Shown here piece by piece: positions 1 to 12,040 of a stretch of DNA of 64,000 nucleotides. The translations under genes were made by a program, and so were the position numbers. The DNA is from Cricetomys ansorgei. Its lineage: Eukaryota > Chordata > Mammalia > Rodentia > Nesomyidae. Each line of letters opens with the position of its first letter. Within the stretch, counting starts at the first letter, position 1. The notes beneath the pieces were generated by a model that saw only the letters and a program-made list of their open reading frames with translations, ran no database searches and was not told the DNA's origin. The DNA lies in the NCBI GenBank assembly GCA_026225945.1, contig JAMJFZ010000289.1, forward strand, positions 737,001 to 801,000, read 5' to 3'.

Positions 1-523
1 GCTTCCCACCTGAGTCATCTCATAACCCAGGACGCCGTCCCGTGGGCACCACCCACTGTGGCAGCTCTTGCTTTCTGTTGGCCTGTGACTCTCACCCTGT
101 CTTCTTTTCCTTGTTCGGCTCCCTTCCCCGCAAGTCTGCTGGAGTGCTGCGAGCTCCCCAGTAGGTGGCAAGCTTCACAAACAGAACTCAGGCGATTTCT
201 CAGCTCCGCTTGTTTGCCCAGAATCGTTACCTCAGCTGCTCTTGCTCACTAATTAGAAACACTCGCTTCCTCAGAGCCAGAGCCGCAGAAACGCTCCCGC
301 TATTATTGTCCTGCGAGGGAAGCGATCTGAGTTATTTGAGTGACTCCATTTTCCTTCGTCCCGTGCTTAGAAGAGCAGAAAATGGGGGAGATAAAGTTCT
401 TCACAGATTGCTCTCAAGACAGGGGAAGAGCATCCGTGTAGCGATTCAATTTTGGTACTGACTTTTTCTTTTTACAAGGTGAAGATGATTGTTATCATCA
501 AACCAAAGGAAAAGGAGAAAATA
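1..523. other. Single-copy DNA, possible conserved non-coding element
   Basis: No repeat family is recognised. The part from about 215 to 460 is balanced in composition, free of simple repeats, and carries homeodomain-like TAATTA-type words and a CAGCTG-adjacent stretch. Short open frames here lack splice or codon signals of a real exon. Conservation is inferred from texture only. Confidence 0.35.
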
Positions 524-588
524 TTTCTTTTCTTTTCTCTCTCCTCTTTCTTTTCTTTTCTCTCCCTTTCTTCTTTTCTTTTCTTTCC
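524..588. repeat. Polypyrimidine TTTTC/CT-rich tract
   Basis: Almost every base is C or T, with repeated TTTTC units. It is a low-complexity polypyrimidine tract able in principle to form triplex DNA. The minus-strand lysine/arginine-rich open frames over it are artefacts of the purine strand. Confidence 0.9.
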
Positions 589-1691
589 ACAAGGCTGCAC
601 TGTAGATTGTAAACAAACACATTGTAAACATGAAAAACAAAAACAAAAAACTCACACACATCATTGAGGATTTTGTCTCCAGTTAACAAGAACATTGGAG
701 AGTTGGTGGCTACGAAACTGGAAAGTTAGTGAGAGATATTTGGTACTTGGGAATTTTCTGGAGCAATCAAGGGCATTGTGCTTTAGGCCATTCTGAGCCC
801 ATACCTTCAGGACTCTCTGAGCTCACACATTCAGGCTAGTATTTAATTCCATATCTTCACCATCTGTTGACACGTACTGAAGGTGTCTGGGTAGGAAAGT
901 GGGTGCACTTCCTTTTCTTAATGTGCCCCTCCAGCACTTTGGGTCACTGGTATCAATTTTACCTCCAGGGATCAGTTTTCCTTGGGTCACCCAAACTCTA
1001 TGCCACCTTTCCTTCAAACTGTCTTCAACAATAGATCCCAGACCATATGAAGAAAGAGACTGTTTTTAGGAAATGGAAATGTCTATCTCTAAGTGTTTAT
1101 TGTATTCTCCAAAGGGAACTGTGGGAAATTGTGTATTCAGTTTAATGATCTTTTGATGACTCCAGGCATTTTAAAGTTCCTTTCTTGGTCTTATGTAGGA
1201 GCCTCTGGCAATGGAGTAACATGTGTTCTGGGGCAACTCCACAGATCCTTGGTTCTGTGTGTGCCTTTTGTGTTCCTGGGTCGCTGTTTACATGAGAGTC
1301 TTGCACCATCTTAGCAGTAACAATGCATTAACCAACGCCATCTGATCTAATGTCTTTTGAGACAGTTTTAAACTGCTCTCTCTTTTATACGTTGAATCAA
1401 AGAGAATTTATTTCTGAGAATATTTGTGTCTGACCTTACAATGAATAGTTCCAGTGTTCTCTGTACACCCAGTGTATGCTGGGATGGTTCTCTGATTTCT
1501 GTTGGACTCACCCATCTCCAACGTCAAACCTCAGGACTAGAAACCTACTTCCTTTTGTTAAGATTAAACTGAATAGCCAAATCTATTTTTTTTTTTTAAG
1601 TTAAGAAACAACCAAAATAAAAAAGAAAGGAGAAGGAACAGCACATATTCAGTAAAATAAAAGCCAATGTCAATGGGACTATAGAACTGAG
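589..1691. other. Single-copy or highly diverged DNA
   Basis: An A-rich patch sits at 605-655 and an A/T-rich patch at 1583-1670. Nothing else resembles a known repeat closely enough to name, and no convincing exon is seen. Confidence 0.4.
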
Positions 1692-1856
1692 AAGACTGGC
1701 TCGGGGAAGGTTCAGAGGTTGAGAGCACACACTGCTCTTACGAGGACTCACGTGTGGTTCCCAGCACGAATGTTAGGTGGTTTGCAACCGCCTGTGACTT
1801 CAGTTACAGGAGATCTGGTGACTTCCAGCTTCTACAGGAACCGTCCTCATGTGTAC
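1692..1856 (+). mobile_element. B2-family SINE
   Basis: A tRNA-like head (GGTTGAGAGCAC) is followed by the typical B2 body: ACTGCTCTTACGAGGACTC, GGTTCCCAGCAC, then an AACCGCCTGTGACTTCAG-like segment. B2 is a Pol III SINE of muroid rodents. Its 3' tail runs straight into a GATACATA microsatellite. The copy is moderately diverged. Confidence 0.85.
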
Positions 1857-1966
1857 ATGATATAGATACATATATAGATACATATTTAGATACATATATG
1901 CATATATAGATACATATACACACATATGTATATATACACATATATACATATATAGATACACATAAT
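1857..1966. repeat. TATAGATACA/ATACATA microsatellite
   Basis: Repeated TATAGATACA and TATACATA words directly follow the B2 body, so the array probably grew out of the SINE tail. Confidence 0.9.
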
Positions 1967-2452
1967 TAAAAACCAAAAATTTGAAAAACATTTTCAAAAC
2001 TGACAAGAAGACAGCAGTGCCCCCTGCTTAACCTCAATGCTGTCACACCTGCCTCGGGCCTTCCTGGAAGCAATTGCATTGGAATCTATTAGAATCAGAT
2101 GTTTCATTGGATCTTTATTATGATATTTCTAAATAATATGTATATGTGGTATTTTATATTTTTCTAGTTGTAGACCTTATTGTGTTGTTTTGGATGATGT
2201 TTCTCTCTTCTGGTCTCCTTTGCTTGCTTAGCTCCTGCAATGGGACTCATAATGTAGTTAAAGCCAAAATTTTGGTTAAATGAATACCTAGCATTTCCTA
2301 GATAATGACCACGTAGATTATTTACTATGGGCTGAAGTAATGGTGGAAACTGCATTTTATATTTGTAAGTGTTTTAATGTTGATGTTAATTTCCCCCTTT
2401 TTCATCTCTTATTAATTTGGCCTTTGTTTCTCTGATTTATTTGGTTCTCTGG

Positions 2453-2515
<63 letters not shown>

Positions 2516-2544
2516 TACATATACATATATATATACACACACAC
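2453..2544. repeat. AT/CA dinucleotide microsatellite
   Basis: A long run of AT with a few GTAT, ACAT and CACA interruptions lies inside the antisense L1. Confidence 0.95.
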
Positions 2545-3468
2545 TTGTTTGGCTCATTGAGTCTATGTTTCATCCATTTTTCACTCTGACCTTTATGAGG
2601 TTTTGCTGTCTATTCCTTCAGGGTTTGAGCTGTTCTTCTTTCCAAAGACCTTGAGGTGCATCATTAGGTTATTTATTTGAGCTCTTTCTGAGACTTCTTT
2701 TTTAATATAAGCACTCATATCTGTGAATTCCTCTCAGAGTTGCATTTGACTGTACCCCAGAGGTTCAGATAAGTTGTGATTTTGTTTTCATTTGATGATA
2801 GAAATTATTCCTGATTTTCTTAATGACTCATTGTTCATTCAAAATAGTATTGTTCAGTCTCAAATACCTCTGTAGTTTGTCTTGCTATTGATTCCTATTT
2901 CTATTGTATTATGACCTGATAAGACACAATGCATTATTTCCATTCTTTGATAATTGTTACATCTCGCTTTGTGGCCTAGGATTTAGTTTATTTTGGAGAA
3001 AGACCTATGGGATACAGAAATGAATATGTACATCATATTTATTAAATGGGATAGAGAGATCTTTTAGGCCCATTTGATCTAGGCTACAGATCAACTCTGA
3101 AGTTTCTTTGTCAGGGTTTTAGTTTGGATGACAATGGAGTATTGAAGTCACCTACTTTTATTATATGTAAATGACCTTTTTATGACCATTAGCGTATGTT
3201 ATATGAAATAAGAAGCCATGTATTTATTGCATATATGTTTACAGCTATTATATATTCTTGAGGAATTGTTCCTTTTTATCAACACATAATTGCTCCATGA
3301 TTTTGTTTTGAAGTCTGTTTTATCAGGTATCAAAATTGTTACTCTAATTTGTGCTTGGAGTCCATTTGCTGGAAATAGATTTATGTATTTTTAAACTTTC
3401 AATCTGTGTCTTTTCCAGAAAAGCACATTTTTTGAACCCCATTTCCTTTGGTCTGGTCTGCTAGGGAT

Positions 3469-3476
3469 TATATCTA

Positions 3477-3526
<50 letters not shown>

Positions 3527-3547
3527 CCTATCTACCTATCTATCTAC
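3469..3547. repeat. TATC tetranucleotide microsatellite
   Basis: About 18 near-perfect TATC units, with TACC variants near the right end. Long enough to be length-polymorphic. Confidence 0.97.
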
Positions 3548-3760
3548 ACTCAAAAGTAATGCCTGTCTGCTGCCATTGGTTCTCTTTAATGTCCATTTCC
3601 TAAGGATAACAATGTCTTTTTCTACTTGCCTAATGCCATAGTTGGGTATCTTTAGCCTATGATTCTGGGTTGAGTCCATTGGGTTCCTTGCAGGTTTTTA
3701 GTTTTAGCACCAATGTGATTTCTATTTCTTCTGATATGAAGAGTTAACATTTTAGATGGA

Positions 3761-4560
3761 AATGAATTTTCCACTAGCATGGATAACTTCAGACTTTAGT
3801 AGTTCACAAGGATTTTTTTCTACTCTCATATGGTCAGAGCTTTGAACCATGTATGCCACATCGATTGGCATAAAATCAGTTGGCATCAATTCATATAAAA
3901 TCACTACAGGAATTTTGTAGCCACAGGAAAATCATTCTATTAGTCAACTCTAACAAGCGTATTCACATTTTTCTTCAGCCTATGCTGCTACAACGTAGAA
4001 GATGCAGATCTTTGAATTCCAAATAAGACCTCTTTAAATTCTAAAAAACCCTACACCCACACAGATCATCTGTAAGTAGAGTTAAATTTAGTTTGGAGAA
4101 CTCTATAGAATAGAATTTAGTTGAAATCAAGTCAGAATTAGATTGAATTTGAGTTGAATCAAGTATTGAATCAGAAAGAGCTTTAACTGAGTAGAAAAGC
4201 ATTTGAGTAGAGAATGAACTATGCAGAGGTTGGGTTTTTATAAAGATTGAGTTCTGCCGAGGATGAATTGAGTAGCTTGGTAGAGATTTGGCTGTACAGT
4301 GAATACAGCCACCTGACGCGCTTTGAACAAACCAGAGTCTATGTTAATTGCTCCAAAATCCTTTCCAGCGTGTCCATTTGGTTAATCTCCTGACCTTTTC
4401 TAGATGGAAAGGGTGAAAGAGCTCATCTTTCACCTGCTTGGTCTGCTCTCTTCTTCTTTTCCTCCTCCATTCATTTTAAAACCACAAAGTAACCGGTTTC
4501 CCTTCTTTCCTCAGAACAGCACGGTTTCCAACTCTTCTTTGACAGCCAGGCTCTCAGTCT
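3761..4560. other. Unassigned DNA with a quasi-periodic stretch
   Basis: From 4078 to 4285 the words TTTAGTTG, AATTGAG, GAGTAGA and TTGAGT recur at irregular spacing, giving a decayed-tandem look. The rest has no recognisable repeat or gene. Confidence 0.4.
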
Positions 4561-4910
4561 CTTTGCGGTTGCTGTGATAAAAGCTACTTAAGGGAGAAAA
4601 GGCTTGCTCTGGCTCATCGTTCAAGAGGAGTCCATCAAGGCAGGGAAGACAAGGTAGCAGGAGCTTTGAGCATCTGGTCAGATCCGGTCATACTGCATTC
4701 ACAAACAGGGAACAGTGAGAGGTGAAGGCATAGTCAGCTGGCTTTCTCTATTTTATACCATCCGGGATCTTCTGCCCAGAGAATGGTCCCAGCCATGGGA
4801 TAGTTAGTTCCATATCAATGGACATAATCAAAATAATCTGTCACGGGCATGCCCAGAGACCCTCAGATGATTCTATAATCTGTCAAGTTGGCAATTAACA
4901 CTAACCATTT
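4561..4910 (-). mobile_element. MaLR-like LTR, antisense
   Basis: Begins like the reversed end of rodent MaLR-type LTRs (GGTTGCTGTGATAAAAGC), contains the GGCATGCCCAGAGACC segment, and ends with CTGTCAAGTTGGCAATTAAC. These are landmarks of a common rodent LTR-like repeat. Target duplications were not identified. Assignment to MaLR rather than a sister LTR group is inference. Confidence 0.65.
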
Positions 4911-5734
4911 CATAGACCATCAACTGCTGAGCATAAACCTGAGAGCTCAGCAGATATGTTCTAGAGACTAATCTAGACTAGACCAGAGACCTAGGAAGGT
5001 ATGGGAAAATTACTAAGATAATATGCTTTTCACTACTGAATGACCTTACTGGGACTAACTTATGAAAAGCTTCTCTTTCTTCTTTCTGCTTGCAGTACAT
5101 TGGCCAGATCACCAGAGTTGTTAGTATATACTGACATGAATAATAAAGTAGAAAACTCATTGCTTGCTCACTAAAAAAAAAAAAAAAAAAAAAAGTAAAA
5201 TATAAAGTAATTCCCCTTAGGTAGTTTCACTTTCTGCAGTTGAGTTTTTTGAGGTCAACTGATACTTTATATTAAATATTCAATGGAAAAATTCTAAAAA
5301 TAAATAGGCCATGATTTTTAGTTTTTTTAAGGTGATGCAAGATATTGAAGCCTAAGACCTTGTGCTAGTAATTCTAAGTCCTAAGTTGCCTGTTGTTTTG
5401 TGGAGTGTGTTCTCTGGAGTAGGTTAGTGTGTCCTGGGTCCTCCCTCCCTGACTCCGTTTGCCTCTATAATATGCTGCTATATTGTGCTACATGCATGCA
5501 GTGTGTGCACAGGGAAAAAAAGTACTTTATGTGGGCCATGGTACAATGTGTGATTCAGGCATGCGCTGAGAGTCTTTGACCATATACTCTAAGAATTAGG
5601 GAGACTGTTGAAATTGTAAGCCAGCATGTACTTTTGTAAAATCTTATAATTCAGGTAAGTTATTTGATCAAAATGGCAATGTCAATTTACTGTAATAGAA
5701 GTGTGTCAAATTGACCATGACGAAAACACACTGC
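4911..5734. other. Unassigned DNA with a 22-bp A run
   Basis: A homopolymer A run lies at 5173-5194. The rest is AT-rich, with no named repeat and no plausible exon. Confidence 0.4.
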
Positions 5735-6070
5735 TGTGTAGTTGTTATGTGGCTGTGACAGCTCACCACGGAGGATAAGGAGGCATATTCATTGGTGAAA
5801 ACCCTTCCAGACTTCTGCAGAGGGAACTACTGTCCCGACCAGTGTCATACTGGATAGTGGAACCCTGAGCATCTGAGCTCAGGTGTTTTATTGATTCAGA
5901 ACTCCTCAGGTGTTCTACTGATAGCACATGCAGCTCATTAGCAATCAAACATCCCCCAGATAAATCCAACACCTGCAGACAATACAAAATGCCAAGACCT
6001 AGGCAGCCCCTCACCCAACAGTGTACAAAACAATTATTTTATACATAACTAAAAATAAACTTCTACAACA
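5735..6070 (-). mobile_element. Solo LTR, class I-like, copy A (antisense)
   Basis: Begins TGTGTAG and ends CTACAACA on the plus strand (TG...CA), flanked by CTGC at 5731-5734 and again at 6071-6074. A 4-bp target duplication is typical of class I endogenous retroviruses. On the minus strand it carries an AATAAA signal near 5890. It is clearly related to the LTR at 25777-26098: both share TTATTTTTAG, TGTTGGGTGAGGGG and CCTGAGGAGTTCTGAATCAA. No internal retroviral genes remain. Confidence 0.7.
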
Positions 6071-6124
6071 CTGCTATGCTCAAGAGAACTGGTCAGCATC
6101 TCTACATATGGACTTTAGAAATTT

Positions 6125-6282
6125 GCTAGGGGATGGTGGTGCACGCCTTTAATCCCAGTACTTGGGAGGTAGAGGCAGGTGAATCTCTGTGAGTTTGAGG
6201 CCAGCCTGATCTACAGAGTGAGTTCTAGGACAGGCAGAGTTACAAGAGAGAAACCCTATCTCCAAAAACAAAAAATTACCAA
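6125..6282 (+). mobile_element. B1 SINE
   Basis: Contains CGCCTTTAATCCCAG, GAGGCAGGTGAATCTCTGTG and GAGGCCAGCCTGATCTACAG, the 7SL-derived B1 body, with an A-rich tail. Near full length. Confidence 0.95.
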
Positions 6283-7086
6283 ATTTTATTTAATGAACAT
6301 TAAAGTAGCCAAAATGACATTGGGTCTAATTTTCAAAGACAATCAAGATAAGAGGCACTCATTTGTTATTAAGTACTAACTATAAAAGATACAGAAGTCA
6401 TGGCCTTTTCCTTCAGGAAAGTCGAGAACCTTATTAGTGGAATCAGACACAAATGAAAACAGAAACAGTGTTTGGGTTACAGGAAGGAGCATGTTTGAGG
6501 ACTGAATTGTGGGATAAAACTCCATGTTGTAAGCTTTGGGGTAGGCAGGTGTGTTACTATCTGTTACTCTGAAACCTGTAAGAGCAGCCTGAACTTCAGC
6601 TGTACTTGAGAAAGAAGTGTTGGCCACAGCAGAGGAAGGGAGGAGGAGGGTTTGGGAAAACTACGAGTTGTGGAAATGGATTGAGTTGGAAGAATAGTAA
6701 GATAAAATTCCATGGTAGAGGAGCTCCCTCTCTCTTCCTCCTTCCTTGCCTCTCCAAGGTCTTTCTACATAGCTGAGGCTGGCCCCGAATGTGTAATCTT
6801 CCTCCCCAGTCCCTGTAATGGTAGGGTTATTGGTGTGTACTACCATGTCTGTCTCAAGACTTTCTTGATGTACTTGGGTCAATGAGTTAGGGTGTCACAG
6901 ATTTGCATTCTAGACTTGAAAGACTCTACTTAGTCTCCTAGGCAGAGAAAAGCTTCCTAGATATGGTTATCCATGGAGAACAGGGGCTGGAATTATCCAA
7001 CTATGAATACACTTCACCTTGTTGCAGAGTGACCATTTGTTCCCATGCGCTTGTAATTCTTTCTTAGCAGAACCCCAGGTGGGGAA
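6283..7086. other. Mostly unassigned DNA, with a B1-related fragment
   Basis: Apart from the B1-like fragment at 6752-6858, no repeat or exon is recognised. Confidence 0.4.
6752..6858 (-). mobile_element. B1-related SINE fragment, antisense
   Basis: TCTACATAGCTGAGGCTGGC and GGTGTGTACTACCATG are degenerate antisense B1 landmarks. The left part is pyrimidine-rich. An old copy. Confidence 0.55.
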
Positions 7087-7417
7087 TGGCTGTAGTTTGG
7101 ATCTGCAGTATCTCCCAAGCCCCATTGATTGAGCTGCGATGCAATTCAGAGGCTGTGGAACCTCTAAGAGGTGGGGTCTAGCAGAAGGAAGTGAGCCATT
7201 GAGGTACCATCTTGAAGGAGACATTGGACCCCAGTCTCTCTGCTTCTTGTCTTTGCTTCCTGGCTGCAACGCTTCCTGACTTGGTATTTTATGCCACCAC
7301 AGACCACATGACATGGAAAGAAACTTCTGGAGTCTACTGAGCCACAGTAAACTTCTCTTCCTTTAATGCTGATTATATTAGGCGTTTTGTCATAGTGACG
7401 GAGAGCTCCGTAACACA
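7087..7417 (+). mobile_element. MaLR-type solo LTR with 5-bp target duplication
   Basis: Starts TGGCTGTAGTTTGGATC and ends CATAGTGACGGAGAG...TAACACA (TG...CA). GGGAA flanks it at 7082-7086 and 7418-7422. The GAGGTGGGGTCTAG segment and the CATAGTGACGG end fit the mammalian MaLR plan, and a 5-bp duplication fits the ERVL/MaLR class. The minus-strand 115-codon open frame here is incidental. Confidence 0.75.
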
Positions 7418-10400
7418 GGGAACGTTTTCACATTTTTAGTGATACTGCTATAAAGGGAAAAAGTAAGTACTTGAGATTATTTTATTTTGTATAATAAGGA
7501 TTAAAATTAAACTTGCTATCAGTGCTAACATTTGTTTCTGCTGAACTGCCAGTCCTTTATGAAATAAAACTCATCTGACATATTTTCTCTTTAAGAGGAG
7601 ACTTCTGATTTTCATCTACATGGTGCTGTATTAAGGGTATTTTGGGAGGAACAAGATAACCATGGTTCATTGAGGAAGTTGTAGTGAAGGCGCTGATGGC
7701 ATCAGAGGCTACCATCAATGAGTAAGGACTTCCTCTCCCGGGTTTTGCTGTAGCACAAGGACTGAATATGGTTCAGAAAAATCTGATGAATGAGAGGCAA
7801 CAGATGCTCAGGATACAGGCAAGCCTGTGTTTGGCACCCCGGCCCCATCTCTTTCCACTCTTCTTTCCAGATCCTCCCTAGTTTTCCAAAATTCCCAGTT
7901 CTCTTTGCCCTAAAACCCACTCCTGGTCTAATATTAGAGACACCGCCCTCTGTCCCATCTGTCTGTTGCTTCTCCCTCAGCCTTATCTATTAGGCTTTCT
8001 CCTGGGCTGGAAATAGTTCCAGGATGTAGATGGCGAGTAAAGTAAAAACAACCCTCTCCCCAAACCGGATCACTTCCGCTGACATTGACTTGAAGGCTCT
8101 GGGAAGGAAATACAAATTAGAGTCTATAAACTGGTGGTTAGAATTATTGAAAGTTATTTTTATGTGTTTTAATCATCCTATATGTAGTGTGATAAAAGGC
8201 TTTAAATATATGTTTTCCTATCAAGTACTAATTGTGAAATGATACAGTATTCAGAATTCGCTGGGGGAGAGGAAGGTGGGATGGAGTGGCCATAGGTGGA
8301 TGGAGTTGAGGCTGGGTGATGGTTACATATAGAGGGATAGACCTTCTGTCATTTCTACACGAGAGGTATTCCATGTGTAAAGGATCAGAGTGTACTTACA
8401 ACTTAGTCTGAAAGTTTTTCAAAGAGGTCTAGCTGAACAAAGAGGCTGTATACAGTTGGAGGAACCAAGCTACAGGGAGGGCTGGCCTGTTTTGACCTTT
8501 GAATGCATTGATTTGGCTCTCAGAGACTCTTAGCACTTAGCATTGTGAAAACACCATCCTCTATCATTCTAACAAATAAGAATGTGTCATTAAGGATTGG
8601 TGCCCTGGATGCGGAAGTATTGAGTTGATGAAGGTTATGGGTATCCGTGCTGGTGGACGAATACCTGGAAGATGATCAGATACCTCCGGGTACTGCACTT
8701 ACAGCACCTGATCAACAAAACAGCCTTGGATGGAGGGTGTCTGTGTGCGTTTCCTATGGGACAAGGGAACTACAGCCGTGGTTTAGACTCAGCAGGAGGG
8801 CTCCAGGTCCCAGGGCCGGCACCTGTACTCATTTGTCCGTACTGCTGTAGAGAGGAGGATGCACAGAGGTGCTGCTCCGATTGTTCTCTGAGAGCCCATT
8901 TCCCCCATCTGACCCTCACAGCGACTCCCTCCTGCAGCCCGGTCACCGCCTAGAGCCTTTCTCTTTTCGCCTCTCACAACACGACTTCACCGTTTTGATA
9001 CAGCTAGAGTGAAAGACCGGAGGTTGAGTAAGCGCGCAGGGATCCAGGCTGGCAAGGTGTGGGCTCACACTTACTGAAGTCTAAGAGAATTGAGGGTCAG
9101 GTTGGCTGTGAGCTCACGTGAGAAAATCTCTTAGAACTTTCTAAGATCCGGATTGGATAGACCTGTTGTTCTCACAGGGAAATCCCAATGTGGGCGGGAC
9201 TTGGGCGTTTCCATGGGTTTCTAACCCTGGGACACATCCAGGCTTTCCCGCTGGTCTGCTGTCTTTCCCTTATGTGCCTCTGAGTGCTGAGGGCCCATCC
9301 ACTTGCCAAGTGTTTCAAAGATGCTAGAGACGGAGTTGAAGAGTTCTGGGCATAGCGGGGACTGTGTGGGATCACTGGCATGGCCCCGGGGAGAAGTGGG
9401 GCCAAGGTAGCATCAGAAATCTGAGGCGAGTCTTGAAGTCAGACCAGGATATAACAGTTTCACGGGTGGGACCACATCCTCTGAAAAGTTTCATCTCGAC
9501 AGCAACTCCGTTAATAAACACTCAGAGAAATTTAATAGTACCTAGAATTTTTCTAAAAAATTTAGAAGGTGCTTTGTTCATAAATGTCAAGTAAACCTAT
9601 ATTTTGGTACCTGCCCTAAATTAATTTGGTTGGCATTACTTTGGTTGCCACCTGGCCTACAGAGTGTCATTTTATACCTCTTGGTTTTGACACACACACC
9701 TCACACACACACCTGGGATGTATCAGTTCGCCGCTAGCCCATCCTTTGGGTAATTAGCCATACTCTTCTTGACACACCTCTTGAAAACTGGAAAATTTCA
9801 AGACTATAACTTACTTCTAAGGAGACTACAGGCTTTTTGTTTGTTCGTTTGAGGCCTTGATACCATTTTGTTCAAGTTTGTCTAATAATTATAGAGAAAA
9901 GAATACGTTCTATTCTTTTATTTTTGAGACAGAGAACAAAAACTTCACGTCTTACATGGTGGCCATGTGGTGTACATTGAACGCCCAGTTTACAAACTCT
10001 AATATAGAACATATTTGAAAAGATTCCCAGCTAATCCACACTGAGAATATTTATGTACTTTTGGGGGGATTTTGGCATGGGCGTTTCTTTTCCGGAACAG
10101 GTGGCGAAGCTAAATTTGTTTGGTGTGCTCGACACACTTGGAGCCTCACGTTGGAGCCGGCAGTGGCTGTAATGAGCAGTTCTTCTCTTTGTTTACTGGG
10201 GGGTTGGGACTTCCTCTGTGGTACTGGGTTTCTGGTTCTGCTCCCAGGCAGGCTGGAAACAGTTCCTGGCTTGCCTGCCTCGGCAGGGACAGAAAGCTGG
10301 AGTTGAAGAGGTCTGGAGCTGGTGGCTAGGCTGCGATGGGGCCCTAGTCCTCGCTCTGTCACAGGGTCAGGATCGGTTCCGGAATCCGTTCAAATCTGCA

Positions 10401-10844
10401 GAACCAGAAGCAATGCTCACAATCTCTTCGTGTTTATTGAAAGGGCGTCTTCACAGTGTTGGGGTGTTACATGGTGGCAGAGAAGGGGTGCTGAGGGAGT
10501 GTGCAGAAATGTAGACAGAAAACACTGGGGAGCATGTGGAGCGCTTACTTGCTGGACTTGAAAACATTTCAAGTCTGAAACCAAATGACTCAGGTCTTTC
10601 ATTTTTAAATTTTGTGTGTGCATACGTTGTAGAGAGCATCGGGTAAATGCATATTGTTGACTTGGGCACAGTCATGTCAAGGATCCCAACGCCTCAGCTC
10701 CATGGGGATGGCAAAGCCTTCCTCTGGTCCAAGTGTGAATGTTGACTATGTGCAGAAATGTCCACCATAGTCCCCTTCCTATCCTCACGTTTAGGGTCCC
10801 AAGATTGCTCCCCTACAGAGACTGCTTCTATCTAGATAGTTAAA
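7418..10844. other. Long stretch without recognised genes or repeats
   Basis: A short CA run lies at 9691-9713. Around 8640-9000 and 10060-10560 the sequence is richer in G+C and holds overlapping open frames on both strands, but none shows a recognisable domain or paired splice sites. No SINE with clear landmarks is seen. Confidence 0.4.
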
Positions 10845-10945
10845 CCTGCCTCCTTGTTCAGCAGTATATAATACCCTGCCTCCTTGTTCATCTGTATGTA
10901 ATAACCCATCTCTTTGTTCAGCCGTCTCCTGTTCAGCTGTATACA
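10845..10945. repeat. Short tandem repeat of about 30 bp
   Basis: CCTGCCTCCTTGTTCA opens two successive units at 10845 and 10875. A degraded third unit (CCATCTCTTTGTTCA) starts at 10905 and a partial fourth with TGTTCAGCTGTATAC follows. Units are 30-31 bp. Confidence 0.85.
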
Positions 10946-11094
10946 GTCAACACACTGGGCTTACAGGGTTGCTGTGGCGTCTCCATTCTAGCTTTTATGT
11001 GTCTATATGTCTGTTGCTTTGTCACTGTCTGTCCATATTTAATTCCCTTATCATCCCTAGTCAGGGTTCTGGGGCCTAAGGCGAGCATGAATTT

Positions 11095-11380
11095 GGCAAT
11101 ATGTGTGCTGTATGTGCATGTGCAGAGGCCAGAGGAGGACACTGGGCGTCCTGCTCTGGACTCTCGGGTTTATCCACCTGAGACAGGTTCTCACTGACTC
11201 TGAAGCTAGGCTGATGGCCAGCCCCAACAGTCCTCTTGTCTATTCCCAGCCGTGCTGGAGTTCCAGATGTAGGCTTGTGAGGCCATGTCCATCTTTTATA
11301 TGAGTGCTTGGGATTTGAACTCAGGTTTTCAGGTTTTCATGGCAGGCACACCTACCCACTGAGCCATCACTCTTGCCCTC
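11095..11380 (-). mobile_element. B3-like SINE, antisense
   Basis: Follows the antisense B3 order: GTGCAGAGGCCAGAGGAGG, GAGACAGGTTCTCACTGAC, GGCTGATGGCCAGCC, GATTTGAACTCAGG, then CCCACTGAGCCATCAC at the tRNA-like head. Near full length, moderately diverged. Confidence 0.85.
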
Positions 11381-11834
11381 AGTTTTTGTTTGATTCACCT
11401 AAAGTAAATGACTATCCCCAGGTGAGCTGGAAAGTGAGGTGTTCTTGCTTCAGTCTTGGAAGCTCTCGGGCTTCCCCGAGGCCTTTGATGAGCCGGGTGA
11501 GGGGTGTCCACAATCAAAGAAGCTTGGTGCTGGGAAGGGTCACTAATTTGGTGTTATTACCACTGCTATTTATGGTTCTTGTTCCCATAGCAAATCTGAA
11601 TCTTGCCCTCAGCAGAAGCTGTCAGGATTGTGCTCCTATCATCCAGCTAGCTCTATGGAATGACCTCTGACCTTCCAGATGCTTACTGGGCATTTCCATC
11701 CAGGATTTGGAGACCCAGGCTTCCAACACAACGTGACATTGGCTTCCCCTGCCTTAGAATTAAAATTAACATCCAAGTAGTGCTTCATCTGCTGACAGCC
11801 TGACTTTTACCGTTACTTAACTATGTGTCTCTGG

Positions 11835-12040
11835 AGGCTGGACGTGTAGTCCTACTGGTAAAGTGTGTGTAAGAGGCCCTGGGTTTGATCCCCAGTACCT
11901 TGTAAACTGGGAATAGTGGTGCACACTTATAATCCTACTGCTGGGATGTTGAGGCAGAAGAGTCAAAAGTTCAAGGTTATACTCAGCTACATAGCTAGTT
12001 TGAAGCCATCCTGAGCAGCGTGAGACTCTGTCTCAGCATC
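11835..12040 (+). mobile_element. RSINE1/B4-type SINE
   Basis: An ID-like tRNA head (CCTGGGTTTGATCCCCAG) is followed by a B1-like part (GTGGTGCACACTTATAATCC, TTCAAGGTTATACTCAGC, GAGACTCTGTCTCAG). This order matches RSINE1. Confidence 0.85.

Larger units (their letters stand above)
2380..3760 (-). mobile_element. Old L1 ORF2 fragment, antisense
   Basis: Read on the plus strand this follows the known antisense order of L1 ORF2: an ATTGTATTATGACCTGATA-like segment (2909), GGAGTATTGAAGTCACCTAC (3138), AAGTCTGTTTTATCAGGTAT (3312) and CAATCTGTGTCTTTTCC (3401). Frames are broken by many substitutions and by two inserted simple repeats (2453-2544 and 3469-3547). The part right of 3547 is assigned with less certainty. 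It is a truncated, dead copy. Confidence 0.85.
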
